7,272 nt of DNA from CAZVWW01 sp964631265. Lineage in GTDB: Bacteria > Thermotogota > Thermotogae > MWEM01. Below the pieces are notes generated by a model that was not told where the DNA came from, did no database searches, and was given only the letters and a program-made list of their open reading frames with translations. This document shows, in pieces, positions 1 through 6,943 of this stretch. Positions within the stretch are counted from its first letter, which is position 1, and each line of letters starts with the position of its first letter. Position numbers and translations under genes: made by a program. The DNA lies in contig CAZVWW010000114.1 of assembly GCA_964631265.1 (NCBI GenBank), positions 1 through 7,272 of the forward strand. Direction: 5' to 3'.

Positions 1-473
1 GCGAAAGCTGGCTCACCCGATTTAAATACGAAGAAGCCGGACCACAGTTATTATTGCAGGCTTTTTTACAAAGAATCATTAATGGCGGTGGCCTCATAGA
101 CAGGGAGTGCGGACTAAAAGGCAGGTCCGTAGGAGTTTCAAAAGACAAAACTCCACTGGTTGGTTCAATAAAAGCTGTGTATGGACTGGGAAGAAAACGA
201 ACCGATCTGTACATCCGCTGGCCCACCCTCCCCGCTTTTCACAACCCGGAAGACCTTCAAAGAATCGTGATAGAACTCAAACTCAAACACCACAACACAC
301 TTGAAAGTGTCATCGAAGAAGGACTGAAACAAACTGCTCAATATGTAGACAAAACAGGCGCCAAAGAAGCGTATTTGATCATCTTCGATCAGGAAAATAA
401 AGACTGGGATGAGCGGATATTCATTGAAACCAGATCTTATAAAACTATAGAAATCACGGTGTTTGGGATGTGA
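1..473 (+). CDS. C-terminal part of a PD-(D/E)XK nuclease-like protein, probably an AAA-like ATPase fusion (5' end outside window)
   Basis: The frame is open from base 3 to the TGA at 471-473, so this is the last 156 codons of a longer gene; the TTG at 54 is only an internal candidate start. The visible part reads as a PD-(D/E)XK fold: Asp of GRKRTDL at 204-206, then IVIELK with Glu at 273-275 and Lys at 279-281, followed by a helix with EEGLKQTAQY and a strand AYLIIFD. The ending ITVFGM and the earlier LQAFLQR-NGGG segment match, from memory, the C-terminus of bacterial proteins with an N-terminal AAA-like ATPase and a C-terminal nuclease-like domain, often linked to mobile DNA or defence, with no settled substrate. 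The catalytic Asp, Glu and Lys are all present, so the domain may be active. A stretch of about 24 residues between DRE and YGLGR looks inserted. No clear terminator follows. The fold is fairly secure; the role is unknown. Confidence 0.75.
   Translation, partial: ESWLTRFKYEEAGPQLLLQAFLQRIINGGGLIDRECGLKGRSVGVSKDKTPLVGSIKAVYGLGRKRTDLYIRWPTLPAFHNPEDLQRIVIELKLKHHNTLESVIEEGLKQTAQYVDKTGAKEAYLIIFDQENKDWDERIFIETRSYKTIEITVFGM
110..154. repeat. Two adjacent short inverted repeats inside the nuclease-like gene
   Basis: CGGAC at 110-114 pairs with GTCCG at 125-129. Immediately after, GGAGTTT at 132-138 pairs with AAACTCC at 148-154 (7 of 7, 9-base loop). Both lie within the 108-179 stretch that looks like an in-frame insertion relative to the protein family pattern. 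Either small palindromic insertions or chance could explain them. Confidence 0.35.
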
Positions 474-538
474 AGTATTTTGATATAGTCAACCTGTTTC
501 CTCTCTAACCATAATTATACGGTGTCCGGCTAGTAATT

Positions 539-567
539 TTCACACTGAAGTCGAAGCATGCTACAAT
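539..567 (+). promoter_or_regulatory. Sigma70-type extended -10 promoter for the OFOR operon
   Basis: TTCACA at 539-544 (5 of 6 to the -35 consensus) and TACAAT at 562-567 (5 of 6 to the -10 consensus) are separated by exactly 17 bases. A TG at 559-560, one base before the -10, makes it an extended -10. Transcription would begin near 574, giving a 5' leader of about 60 bases before the ATG at 637. No riboswitch-like fold was recognised in that leader. Predicted from sequence only. Confidence 0.65.
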
Positions 568-636
568 GAGAATGAGGGATGGCCGTTTCCGTCAAAATGA
601 CAACATGCGTAAAAAAATCTTATAAGGAGGCTGAAT

Positions 637-2325
637 ATGGACGATATTTCTGTTGTACTGAGCGGAGAAGCCGGAATGGGCATTCAGACCGTAGAGAAGC
701 TCCTGACCAGGCTGTTGAAGGAGAACAATCTGAACTGTTATGCCACAAAGGAATACATGTCACGGGTTCGCGGAGGGAACAATTCAACCGAGATAAGAGT
801 GGGTAGCGGCCGTGTTAGAGGATACAAGCACCATATCGATATGCTGCTGCCCCTGGGGAAAAATGCCATGACGAGACATTTAAACAGAATCAACGACAAA
901 ACGGTTATCCTCGGCGAAAAAGAAAGCTTTGATGAGGAAACTGAAGCAACGGAAAGTCCCATCGCGCTGACGGAAATCGCAAAGAACGCGGGGAACAAGC
1001 TGTTCACCAACACTGCCGCTGTCGGTGCCATTTGTGCCGTTCTGAACCTGGACCTTGACAGTAATGCAAAGCTGATATACGATACCTTCCTGCCCAAAGG
1101 TGAGAAGATCGCGGAGGGGAACAAAAACGCCTTTGAAAAGGGGTATGAAGAGGCAGCCACATTCGAGAAGATCGCGATTGAACCACACGGCAATCAAATA
1201 CAAGATGAAATCCTGATCAACGGAGCCGATTCAATCGCGCTCGGTGCGATTGCCGGAGGGGCAAACTTTGTCTCTTCCTATCCCATGTCGCCTTCTACAA
1301 CCGTTCTGGTCGCCCTTGCTCAAAGGGCCGGGGATTACGGACTTGTACTGGAACAGGCCGAGGATGAAATATCTGCCATCAATATGGCATGCGGCGCCTC
1401 TTTTGCCGGGGCCAAACCCTTCGTGACAACCTCAGGTGGCGGGCTTGCCCTCATGGGGGAGGGGATCAGCCTGGCGGGAATCATCGAGGCTCCGGTCGTT
1501 ATCCACGTTGCCCAGAGACCGGGACCGGCAACCGGCCTTCCCACAAGAACCGAACAGGGCGATCTCAACCTCGTCCTCTATGCGGGACACGGGGATTTTC
1601 CCAAGGCTGTCTTTGCTCCCGGAACGGTTGACAGTGCCTTCCACATAGCCGGCCGGGCGATGCGTATCGCCGAGCAATATCAGACAACGGCGTTCATCTT
1701 GTCAGACCAGTATTTTGTCGACACGTATTACAACGTTCCCCGATTTTCCCCGGACAAAACAAACGAGGCGTTTCTCATCAAATCCACCCGGGATTATCAA
1801 CGATATAAACTGACAAAGGACGGGATCTCTCCGAGGGCTATCCCCGGCTACGGAGACGGGGTCGTCAAAGCGGACAGCGATGAACACGATGAAATGGGGC
1901 ATATCACCGAATCCTTCGATGTGAGAAATCAGATGGTGGATAAGAGAATGAAGAAGGCGGCCCGCCTAAAAGAAGATCTTCTGGACCCTCTCGTCAGAAA
2001 TGACAAAGAAGGCAAGACACTGATCATTAGCTGGGGGTCAACGTATCATACCATCGATGAAGCATTGGACTCCGTTGATCACAAAGAACTGTCCCATATG
2101 CATTTTGAACAGGTCTATCCGTTGCCCGGCAATCTTGGAGAAACGCTCAAGCAGTATGAACAGGTTGTCTTTGTTGAGAACAACGTAACAGGGCAGTTCT
2201 CCGAGCTGGTGAAAAAGGAAACCGGGTTCACAGATTTCAAACGCATCACCAAACACAGCGGTATTCAGTTCTCGATTGAAGAACTGACAGCATCATTCAA
2301 AAAACTGAACAAAGGGGGAGTATAA
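637..2325 (+). CDS. 2-oxoacid:ferredoxin oxidoreductase, alpha subunit (gamma-alpha fusion)
   Basis: Forms with the next gene a cytoplasmic, thiamine diphosphate-dependent enzyme that oxidatively decarboxylates a 2-oxoacid with CoA to acyl-CoA, CO2 and reduced ferredoxin, or runs in reverse. The 562 residues are normal for the fused form. Residues 1-185 are the gamma domain, with GEAGMGIQTVE at 10-20 and EYMSRVRGGNNS at 39-50. Residues about 190-380 are the pyrimidine-binding alpha domain, with YPMSPST at 215-221 (Ser where many relatives have Thr), EQAEDEISA at 239-247 and GGGLALMGEGISLAG at 267-281. Residues about 455-555 are the C-terminal domain, with EQVYPLPG at 491-498. AAGGAGG at 624-630, six bases before the ATG, supports the start. 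No separate ferredoxin-like (delta) subunit is present, so this is the two-subunit type. The substrate (pyruvate, 2-oxoglutarate or another 2-oxoacid) cannot be read from the sequence; kor-type names are commonly used for this architecture. Confidence 0.92.
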   Translation: MDDISVVLSGEAGMGIQTVEKLLTRLLKENNLNCYATKEYMSRVRGGNNSTEIRVGSGRVRGYKHHIDMLLPLGKNAMTRHLNRINDKTVILGEKESFDEETEATESPIALTEIAKNAGNKLFTNTAAVGAICAVLNLDLDSNAKLIYDTFLPKGEKIAEGNKNAFEKGYEEAATFEKIAIEPHGNQIQDEILINGADSIALGAIAGGANFVSSYPMSPSTTVLVALAQRAGDYGLVLEQAEDEISAINMACGASFAGAKPFVTTSGGGLALMGEGISLAGIIEAPVVIHVAQRPGPATGLPTRTEQGDLNLVLYAGHGDFPKAVFAPGTVDSAFHIAGRAMRIAEQYQTTAFILSDQYFVDTYYNVPRFSPDKTNEAFLIKSTRDYQRYKLTKDGISPRAIPGYGDGVVKADSDEHDEMGHITESFDVRNQMVDKRMKKAARLKEDLLDPLVRNDKEGKTLIISWGSTYHTIDEALDSVDHKELSHMHFEQVYPLPGNLGETLKQYEQVVFVENNVTGQFSELVKKETGFTDFKRITKHSGIQFSIEELTASFKKLNKGGV

Positions 2326-3171
2326 ATGAGTTGGAAAATGAACACGGAAGACATCGCCTGGTGCCCGGGATGCGGTAATTTCGGCATCCACAAAGCGCTT
2401 CAGAAGGCCTTTGAAGATCTGGCACTCGAACCCTCCAAAACGGTTATGGTCTCCGGCATCGGGCAGGCGGCCAAGATGCCCCAGTACCTGAATATCAACA
2501 TGTTCAACGGCCTTCATGGCCGATCACTTCCCCCGGCAACAGCAATAAAAGCTGCTAACCCGGAACTGACCGTCATAGCGGAGAGCGGTGACGGCTGTAT
2601 GTACGGCGAGGGCGGTAATCATTTCATTCATGCCATCAGACGCAATCCCGACATCACAGTGATCGTTCACGACAACATGGTTTACGGACTGACAAAGGGG
2701 CAGGCGGCCCCCACCAGTCTCAAGGGGTTTAAGACACCTGTACAGACAACCGGTGTCTTCATCGAGCCGATTAATCCCCTGGCCCTTTCAATCTCACTGG
2801 ATGCCAGTTTCGTGGCAAGAACCTTCTCGGGAAACCCCGATATGACGGTCGATCTCATCAAAGAGGCCATCAACCATAAGGGGTTGTCTCTTGTGGACAT
2901 CTTCCAGCCCTGCGTGACGTTTAACAAGTTGAACACCTACAAGTGGTATATGGATAACACCTATGAGATGAAAGACCATGACCCGGCGGACAAACAGGCG
3001 GCGTTCAAAAAGGCCAACGAGACCGAACAATATCCTCTGGGGATATTCTACAGGATAAACCGACCGGTCTTTGAAGACCAACTCCCCGGATACATCAACG
3101 ACAAAGAGGCTCTTTATAAAAGAACACCGGATTACGAGAGACTGGCCGATGATATCGCCTCGTTTCAATAG
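2326..3171 (+). CDS. 2-oxoacid:ferredoxin oxidoreductase, beta subunit (thiamine diphosphate/Fe-S)
   Basis: Partner of the preceding gene: its ATG follows that gene's TAA with no gap, and GGGGGAG at 2314-2320 inside the end of the alpha gene is its ribosome binding site, so the two are translated together. The 281 residues are typical. WCPGCG has Cys13 and Cys16, two ligands of the 4Fe-4S cluster, and Cys196 in FQPC is a likely further ligand. GLHGR is at 62-66. The thiamine diphosphate/Mg motif is GDG at 88-90 with Asn117 in HDNMVYGLTKGQ. Two points differ from the standard beta-subunit pattern. Position 47 in SGIGQAAK is Gln where other OFORs carry a cluster-binding Cys (GIGC), and residue 91 gives GDGC instead of the usual GDGD. 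The Gln variant is, as far as I recall, a feature of a recognised subgroup rather than damage. The gene ends 20 bases before a strong terminator. Confidence 0.92.
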   Translation: MSWKMNTEDIAWCPGCGNFGIHKALQKAFEDLALEPSKTVMVSGIGQAAKMPQYLNINMFNGLHGRSLPPATAIKAANPELTVIAESGDGCMYGEGGNHFIHAIRRNPDITVIVHDNMVYGLTKGQAAPTSLKGFKTPVQTTGVFIEPINPLALSISLDASFVARTFSGNPDMTVDLIKEAINHKGLSLVDIFQPCVTFNKLNTYKWYMDNTYEMKDHDPADKQAAFKKANETEQYPLGIFYRINRPVFEDQLPGYINDKEALYKRTPDYERLADDIASFQ

Positions 3172-3191
3172 ACCATAGCGCTTAACAGCAA

Positions 3192-3226
3192 AAAAAACAG
3201 GGCCCCGAAACGGGACCCTGTTTTTT
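3192..3226. terminator. Bidirectional intrinsic terminator between OFOR operon and ppdK
   Basis: An A-run, then ACAGGG-C-CCCG, a three-base AAA loop, CGGG-A-CCCTGT and a T-run. The stem spans 3192-3207 with 3211-3226 and has one C/A mismatch (3203 with 3215). The T-run at 3221-3226 ends the plus-strand OFOR message. The A-run at 3190-3197 becomes the U-tract for the minus-strand ppdK message, whose stop is at 3244. One hairpin thus insulates two convergent genes. Confidence 0.9.
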
Positions 3227-3243
3227 GTATTGAAATGTATCGA

Positions 3244-5877
3244 TTAACCGTTTTTAATAGCAGCCTGTGCTGCAGCCAATCTTGCTATCGGGACTCTGTA
3301 AGGTGAACAACTGACATAGTCAAGTCCCACCATGTGACAGAACTCGATTGAGTAGGGATCTCCGCCGTGTTCGCCACAGATACCGAGATGAATGTCTTTT
3401 CTGACGCTTCTACCCTTTTCAACGGCCATCTTAACCAGCTGACCAACGCCATCCCTGTCGAGTTTTTTGAAGGGGTCGCGTTCTAGAATACCCTTTTCGA
3501 GGTAATCCTTGATAAACTTTCCGGCGTCGTCACGACTGTAACCGAATGTCATCTGAGTGAGGTCATTGGTACCGAACGAGAAGAACTCAGCGTGCTTGGC
3601 GATCTCATCTGCTGTTATAGCCCCTCTTGGAACCTCTATCATCGTTCCGACGAGGTATTCCAGCTCGACGCCTGCTTCTTCGATCATCTTGTCAGCCTCT
3701 TTTGTCACAAGCTCTCGCAGGGTCTTGAGTTCTGCTTCAATGCCTACAAGCGGTATCATGATCTCAGGTCTCGGGTCTTTGCCTTCTTTCTTCAGATCGA
3801 TCGCCGCACCGATGATAGCCCTCGTCTGCATAACCGCTATCTCAGGATAGGTGATTGAGAGTCTGACCCCTCTGTGTCCGAGCATCGGGTTAAACTCGTG
3901 AAGCTCGTTGATAATCTCTTTCAATTCATCGATCTCGATATTCAGGTCTTTTGCCAGTCTTTCCTGTGCTTTCGGATCCTGAGGTACGAATTCATGCAAC
4001 GGGGGGTCGATAAATCTAATCGTAACCGGATAGCCGTCCATCGCCTTCAGGATGCCGTAGAAGTCATCTCTCTGGAATGGTTCGAGTTCGTTAAGGGCCT
4101 TCTTCCTGTCCTCAACTTTTCTGGACACGATCATCCTTCTAACAACGGGAAGCCTTTCCTCTCCAAAGAACATGTGTTCGGTCCTTGTCAGTCCGATTCC
4201 CGTGGCACCAAACTCAAAAGCAACCTTTGCATCATCCGGTGCATCGGCATTGGTTCTGACGCCGAGTCTTCTGAATTTGTCCGCCCATTTCATGATCTTC
4301 GCGATGGGGCCCTCGAGTCCTTCAGGTTTGATCGTCTTGATATTACCCTTCATCACCTGGCCGGTGCTTCCATCGATGGAGATCCAGTCTCCTTCTTTGA
4401 CGATCTCGCCCTTGGCCTTGAACTGCCTTTTCTCTTCGCTGACATCGAGTGCCTCGGCACCGCAAACAGCCGGTTCGCCCATTCCACGTGCAACAACCGC
4501 CGCGTGAGAGGTCATTCCGCCTCTTGCCGTTAGAACTCCTTCTGCCGCTGCCATCCCGCCGATATCCTCAGGGGATGTTTCGAGTCTGACGAGGATAACC
4601 TTCTCTCCTCTTTCAACCCATTCTTCCGCTGCATCGGAACGGAAAACAGCCTTACCGGCTGCTGCTCCCGGTGATGCGGGCAGTGCAGTGGTCAGAATAT
4701 CCGCTTTGTCCTTTTCCTTGGGATCAAAATAAGGGTGCAGAAGCTTTTCGATCTGGGCCGGAGCCACTCTCATGACAGCTGTCTTCTTGTCGATGAGGCC
4801 TTCCTCCACCATGTCGACGGCTACTTTGACTGCTGCTGCAGCCGTTCTTTTGGCCGTTCTGGTCTGAAGCAGATACAACTTGCCTCTCTCGATTGTGAAC
4901 TCAACATCCTGCATATCCTTGTAATGCTTCTCGAGCTTCTCGAAGACATCGATCAGCTGCTGATAAACCTCAGGCCAATCCTGCTTCATGTCCTGGAGAT
5001 CCTTCGGTGTCCTGATACCGGCAACAACGTCTTCACCCTGTGCGTTTGTGAGGAATTCACCGTAGTATTTCTTCTCACCGGTTGACGGGTTCCTGGTAAA
5101 GGCAACACCTGTTCCGCTGTCATTGCCCATGTTTCCGTAGGCCATCGCAACAACATTTACAGCCGTTCCCAAAAGACCGTCAATCTCGTTGAGTTTTCTG
5201 TATTTAATGGCTCTTTCATTCATCCAGCTGCCAAATACAGCATCAATTGAATCCCATAACTGTTCTTTGGGATCCTGCGGGAATGAGAGACCCTCTTTCT
5301 TATAGACTTCCTTGTAGAGTTCAATAACCCGTTTGAGATCATCCGTTTCAAGCTCTGTATCCTGCTGGACACCTTTTTCCTCTTTCACCTTGTCCAGTGC
5401 CTTCTCAAATTCCGAATGCGGGATGCCTAAAGCAACATCGCCGAACATCTGAACAAATCGTCTGTAGGAATCGTAGGCAAATCGGGGATTACCCGTGTTC
5501 TCTGCCATCGCGACAACCGTCTTGTCGTTCAAACCGAGATTGAGGACTGTATCCATCATCCCCGGCATTGAAACGGCTGCTCCCGATCGAACTGAAACGA
5601 GGAGTGGATCATCCTTGTCACCAAACTTCTTTCCACTGTCCTTTTCGAGGAGTCTCATCGCTTCTTCAACCTGTGCGTCCAATTCCTCAGGATATTTTTC
5701 TCCATGTTCCGTGTAATACTTACAAACCTCTGTTGAAATAGTGTATCCCGGTGGAACGGGAATTCCAATGTTAACCATTTCAGCCAGGTTTGCACCTTTA
5801 CCGCCGAGGATCTCTTTCATCTGAGATCCGCCTTCGGATTTACTCTTACCAAAATAATAAACCCATTTCTTGGCCAT
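3244..5877 (-). CDS. ppdK: Pyruvate, phosphate dikinase (PPDK)
   Basis: Interconverts pyruvate + ATP + phosphate with PEP + AMP + diphosphate in the cytoplasm, serving gluconeogenesis or, reversed, diphosphate-linked glycolysis. The 877-residue length is normal for bacterial PPDK. Residues 1-345 are the ATP-grasp nucleotide-binding domain: GGKGANLAEM at 25-34 with Lys27, Arg97 in VSVRSGA, Asp324 and Glu326 in QDVEF, and Gln338 in LLQTR. Residues about 390-510 are the swivelling phosphohistidine domain, GGMTSHAA with His458. Residues about 535-877 are the PEP/pyruvate TIM barrel, with Arg565, Arg621, Glu748, Asn771 (GTNDLTQ) and catalytic Cys834 in CGEHGGDP. Every key residue I could check is present, so the enzyme should be active. 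The ATG at 5877 has AAGGAGGG (5888-5895) ten bases upstream, and the N-terminus MAKKWVYYFG is typical. It is a single-gene unit with its own promoter; no PPDK regulatory protein gene is in view. Confidence 0.98.
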   Translation of the reverse strand: MAKKWVYYFGKSKSEGGSQMKEILGGKGANLAEMVNIGIPVPPGYTISTEVCKYYTEHGEKYPEELDAQVEEAMRLLEKDSGKKFGDKDDPLLVSVRSGAAVSMPGMMDTVLNLGLNDKTVVAMAENTGNPRFAYDSYRRFVQMFGDVALGIPHSEFEKALDKVKEEKGVQQDTELETDDLKRVIELYKEVYKKEGLSFPQDPKEQLWDSIDAVFGSWMNERAIKYRKLNEIDGLLGTAVNVVAMAYGNMGNDSGTGVAFTRNPSTGEKKYYGEFLTNAQGEDVVAGIRTPKDLQDMKQDWPEVYQQLIDVFEKLEKHYKDMQDVEFTIERGKLYLLQTRTAKRTAAAAVKVAVDMVEEGLIDKKTAVMRVAPAQIEKLLHPYFDPKEKDKADILTTALPASPGAAAGKAVFRSDAAEEWVERGEKVILVRLETSPEDIGGMAAAEGVLTARGGMTSHAAVVARGMGEPAVCGAEALDVSEEKRQFKAKGEIVKEGDWISIDGSTGQVMKGNIKTIKPEGLEGPIAKIMKWADKFRRLGVRTNADAPDDAKVAFEFGATGIGLTRTEHMFFGEERLPVVRRMIVSRKVEDRKKALNELEPFQRDDFYGILKAMDGYPVTIRFIDPPLHEFVPQDPKAQERLAKDLNIEIDELKEIINELHEFNPMLGHRGVRLSITYPEIAVMQTRAIIGAAIDLKKEGKDPRPEIMIPLVGIEAELKTLRELVTKEADKMIEEAGVELEYLVGTMIEVPRGAITADEIAKHAEFFSFGTNDLTQMTFGYSRDDAGKFIKDYLEKGILERDPFKKLDRDGVGQLVKMAVEKGRSVRKDIHLGICGEHGGDPYSIEFCHMVGLDYVSCSPYRVPIARLAAAQAAIKNG

Positions 5878-5921
5878 GCGTAATATTCCCTCCTTAGTGT
5901 GTTTTCAAAATTATTTAGTGT

Positions 5922-5952
5922 ATTATACCATAATCTTTTTCTCTCTTGTGAA
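5922..5952 (-). promoter_or_regulatory. Extended -10 promoter of ppdK
   Basis: On the minus strand a perfect TATAAT (complement of 5922-5927) is preceded by TGG, making a full extended -10. TTCACA (complement of 5947-5952) lies 19 bases upstream, a longer spacer than ideal that the extended -10 can compensate for. Start of transcription would be near 5915, about 38 bases before the ppdK ATG. Confidence 0.65.
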
Positions 5953-5966
5953 AAAATTCCATAAAA

Positions 5967-5992
5967 AAAAGGACGTACTTCTACGCCCTTTT
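5967..5992 (-). terminator. Intrinsic terminator for minus-strand transcription arriving from the right
   Basis: Read on the minus strand: AAAAGG, one C/A mismatch, CGTA stem, four-base loop, complementary arm ending in CCTTTT, then a run of eight T. Pairs are 5967-5977 with 5982-5992. It sits 25 bases beyond the stop at 6018-6020 and just upstream of the ppdK promoter, so it separates ppdK from whatever is transcribed before it. On the plus strand the following T-rich stretch is interrupted and would terminate weakly. Confidence 0.7.
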
Positions 5993-6017
5993 CTTCTATT
6001 TTCTAACAAACTTATTG

Positions 6018-6206
6018 TTATCCAAGATGGTCGATTAAGAATTCCCGGCCACCGACTTGCAGTTCGTTGATGACATCGGGCAGCGTAACATTACCTGTGA
6101 TTCCACCCGGGATCAACGAAATCCGTTTCAATCTCACCTGTTCCGGGCTCAAAGAGAATACATAACTATTATAAAACTCACCCCTGTATTTTTTTGGGTG
6201 GTGTAT
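6018..6206 (-). pseudogene. Probable 3' remnant of an unrecognised gene, truncated next to the toxin-antitoxin pair
   Basis: After the MNT gene's stop, the same minus-strand frame stays open for 62 codons to TAA at 6018-6020. There is no ATG and no ribosome binding site; the first alternative start is TTG at 6152. The distal two thirds (about 6020-6152) read like real protein, including LKRISLIPGGITGNV and LPDVINELQVGGREF. The base composition there resembles the ppdK/OFOR genes rather than the A+T-rich MNT and HEPN genes. A terminator lies 25 bases beyond the stop, as expected at a genuine gene end. I do not recognise the family. The part nearest the MNT gene (6153-6206) is A+T-rich and probably not coding. 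The alternative is a chance open frame in intergenic DNA; 63 codons is short enough for that. Confidence 0.4.
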
Positions 6207-6536
6207 TTAATGCCTTATTTCAGATATCTCAATCCCAGTCCTAATGATTTCCTCAACAAATCCTTCAGGATTCTTAAAATCTTCATCAGTAAACGGCTGT
6301 GGTTCAAGATCAATGTCATAATCCATTGCATTCAGTATCAAATATTTCAGGTTTTCTATCCTGCTTTTTTCTTTGAAATTCTCAGAAAACACTGCTAAAT
6401 CAACATCACTGTTTTGATGCGTTGTTTTTTTAGCGTAAGAACCAAATATGATAACCTTCTCGATTTTTATATCTTTGGAAATTTGGCGGATATAGTTGTT
6501 AATTATTATTCGTACTGACTCAGGGATTTTATCCAT
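6207..6536 (-). CDS. mntA: MNT-type minimal nucleotidyltransferase, antitoxin of a HEPN/MNT pair
   Basis: Small cytoplasmic nucleotidyltransferase, 109 residues. IIFGSYAKKTTHQNSDVDL carries the family signature GSx10DxD: Gly32, Ser33, Asp44 and Asp46 for metal and nucleotide binding. A third acidic residue is probably Asp76 in DIDLEPQPF. In the studied HEPN/MNT system the MNT protein transfers AMP from ATP onto the HEPN toxin and so neutralises it; the same role is inferred here. Its ATG at 6536 lies inside the end of the HEPN gene (31-base overlap), with GAGGAGG at 6544-6550 seven bases upstream, so it has its own strong initiation signal as expected for an antitoxin. All catalytic residues are present. 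The gene is A+T-rich compared with ppdK, suggesting horizontal gain. No strong terminator follows directly; the hairpin at 5967-5992 is the first good one downstream. Confidence 0.88.
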   Translation of the reverse strand: MDKIPESVRIIINNYIRQISKDIKIEKVIIFGSYAKKTTHQNSDVDLAVFSENFKEKSRIENLKYLILNAMDYDIDLEPQPFTDEDFKNPEGFVEEIIRTGIEISEIRH

Positions 6537-6943
6537 GCAAAAACCTCCTCAGTTGTAGAAAGTAATTGTTTTGCTTTTTCCTTGGTGATTGAAGTTGAGG
6601 CTTTTTCTTTATAAGTTGGGTATCTTCCAGAGATGTAATAGGATAAAAGTTCTGCGAAGAATATCTTGTGTTTGTTTATCTCTAAATCAAAATTCTCAAT
6701 ATCAACCATAACATCCAGTTGAGTATCATTGCTTAGTTTTCTGAAAATGTGCCATATGTTATGAATTCGTGGCGGCTCGTTGCTCGTTAAGAGGGTATAC
6801 AAGCCTTTTGAAATCTTCTCAATTGATTGCTGACAGGTAAAAGCAACGTATAAATATCTTCCTGTTTCATACATTGCTCTAGCAGTATCCAAATCATATT
6901 GAGAAACTTCCAGCCAATAAGCAAATTTCTCTTTATTTGTCAT
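6506..6943 (-). CDS. hepT: HEPN-domain protein, putative toxin of a HEPN/MNT pair
   Basis: A 145-residue, mostly helical HEPN protein. The signature helix is YLYVAFTCQQSIEKISKGLYTLL (residues 30-52), followed by the EPPRIHNI turn at 56-63 and a later SYYISGRYPTY segment at 101-111, all typical of this family. HEPN toxins of such pairs are usually RNases acting through an R-x4-6-H motif and are kept off by the MNT partner encoded next door. Here the only match to that spacing is Arg59-x5-His65 in the EPPRIHNIWH turn. The RX4HXY motif of the studied Shewanella toxin is absent; the comparable C-terminal place has RYPTY with no His. RNase activity is therefore uncertain. The ATG at 6943 has only a weak GAGG-like site and overlaps the stop of an upstream 23-codon ORF (ATGA), pointing to translational coupling. 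The gene is A+T-rich and overlaps the MNT gene by 31 bases. Confidence 0.85.
   Translation of the reverse strand: MTNKEKFAYWLEVSQYDLDTARAMYETGRYLYVAFTCQQSIEKISKGLYTLLTSNEPPRIHNIWHIFRKLSNDTQLDVMVDIENFDLEINKHKIFFAELLSYYISGRYPTYKEKASTSITKEKAKQLLSTTEEVFAWIKSLSQYE
6544..6550 (-). promoter_or_regulatory. Strong ribosome binding site of the MNT antitoxin gene
   Basis: GAGGAGG on the minus strand, seven bases before the ATG at 6536 and inside the coding sequence of the HEPN gene. It fixes the MNT start and gives the antitoxin an independent initiation signal much stronger than that seen before the HEPN ATG. Confidence 0.75.

Noticed and set aside
579..806. Plus-strand ORF of 75 codons starting before the OFOR alpha gene.
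   Set aside because: It runs out of frame through the start of the alpha gene, has no ribosome binding site, and its sequence is not protein-like; it is a shadow.
3874..4533. Plus-strand ORF of 219 codons antisense to ppdK.
   Set aside because: It lies wholly within the strongly conserved ppdK coding sequence on the other strand; long antisense open frames are common opposite such genes.
6179..6200. Possible terminator directly after the MNT gene: CACCC/GGGTG stem with a 12-base loop, followed by AGTTTTAT on the minus strand.
   Set aside because: A five-base stem with a large loop and a short, broken T-tract is weak; the hairpin at 5967-5992 is far more convincing.
6057..6398. Plus-strand ORF of 113 codons antisense to the MNT gene.
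   Set aside because: It overlaps the well-supported MNT gene on the opposite strand, has no ribosome binding site, and shows no recognisable features.
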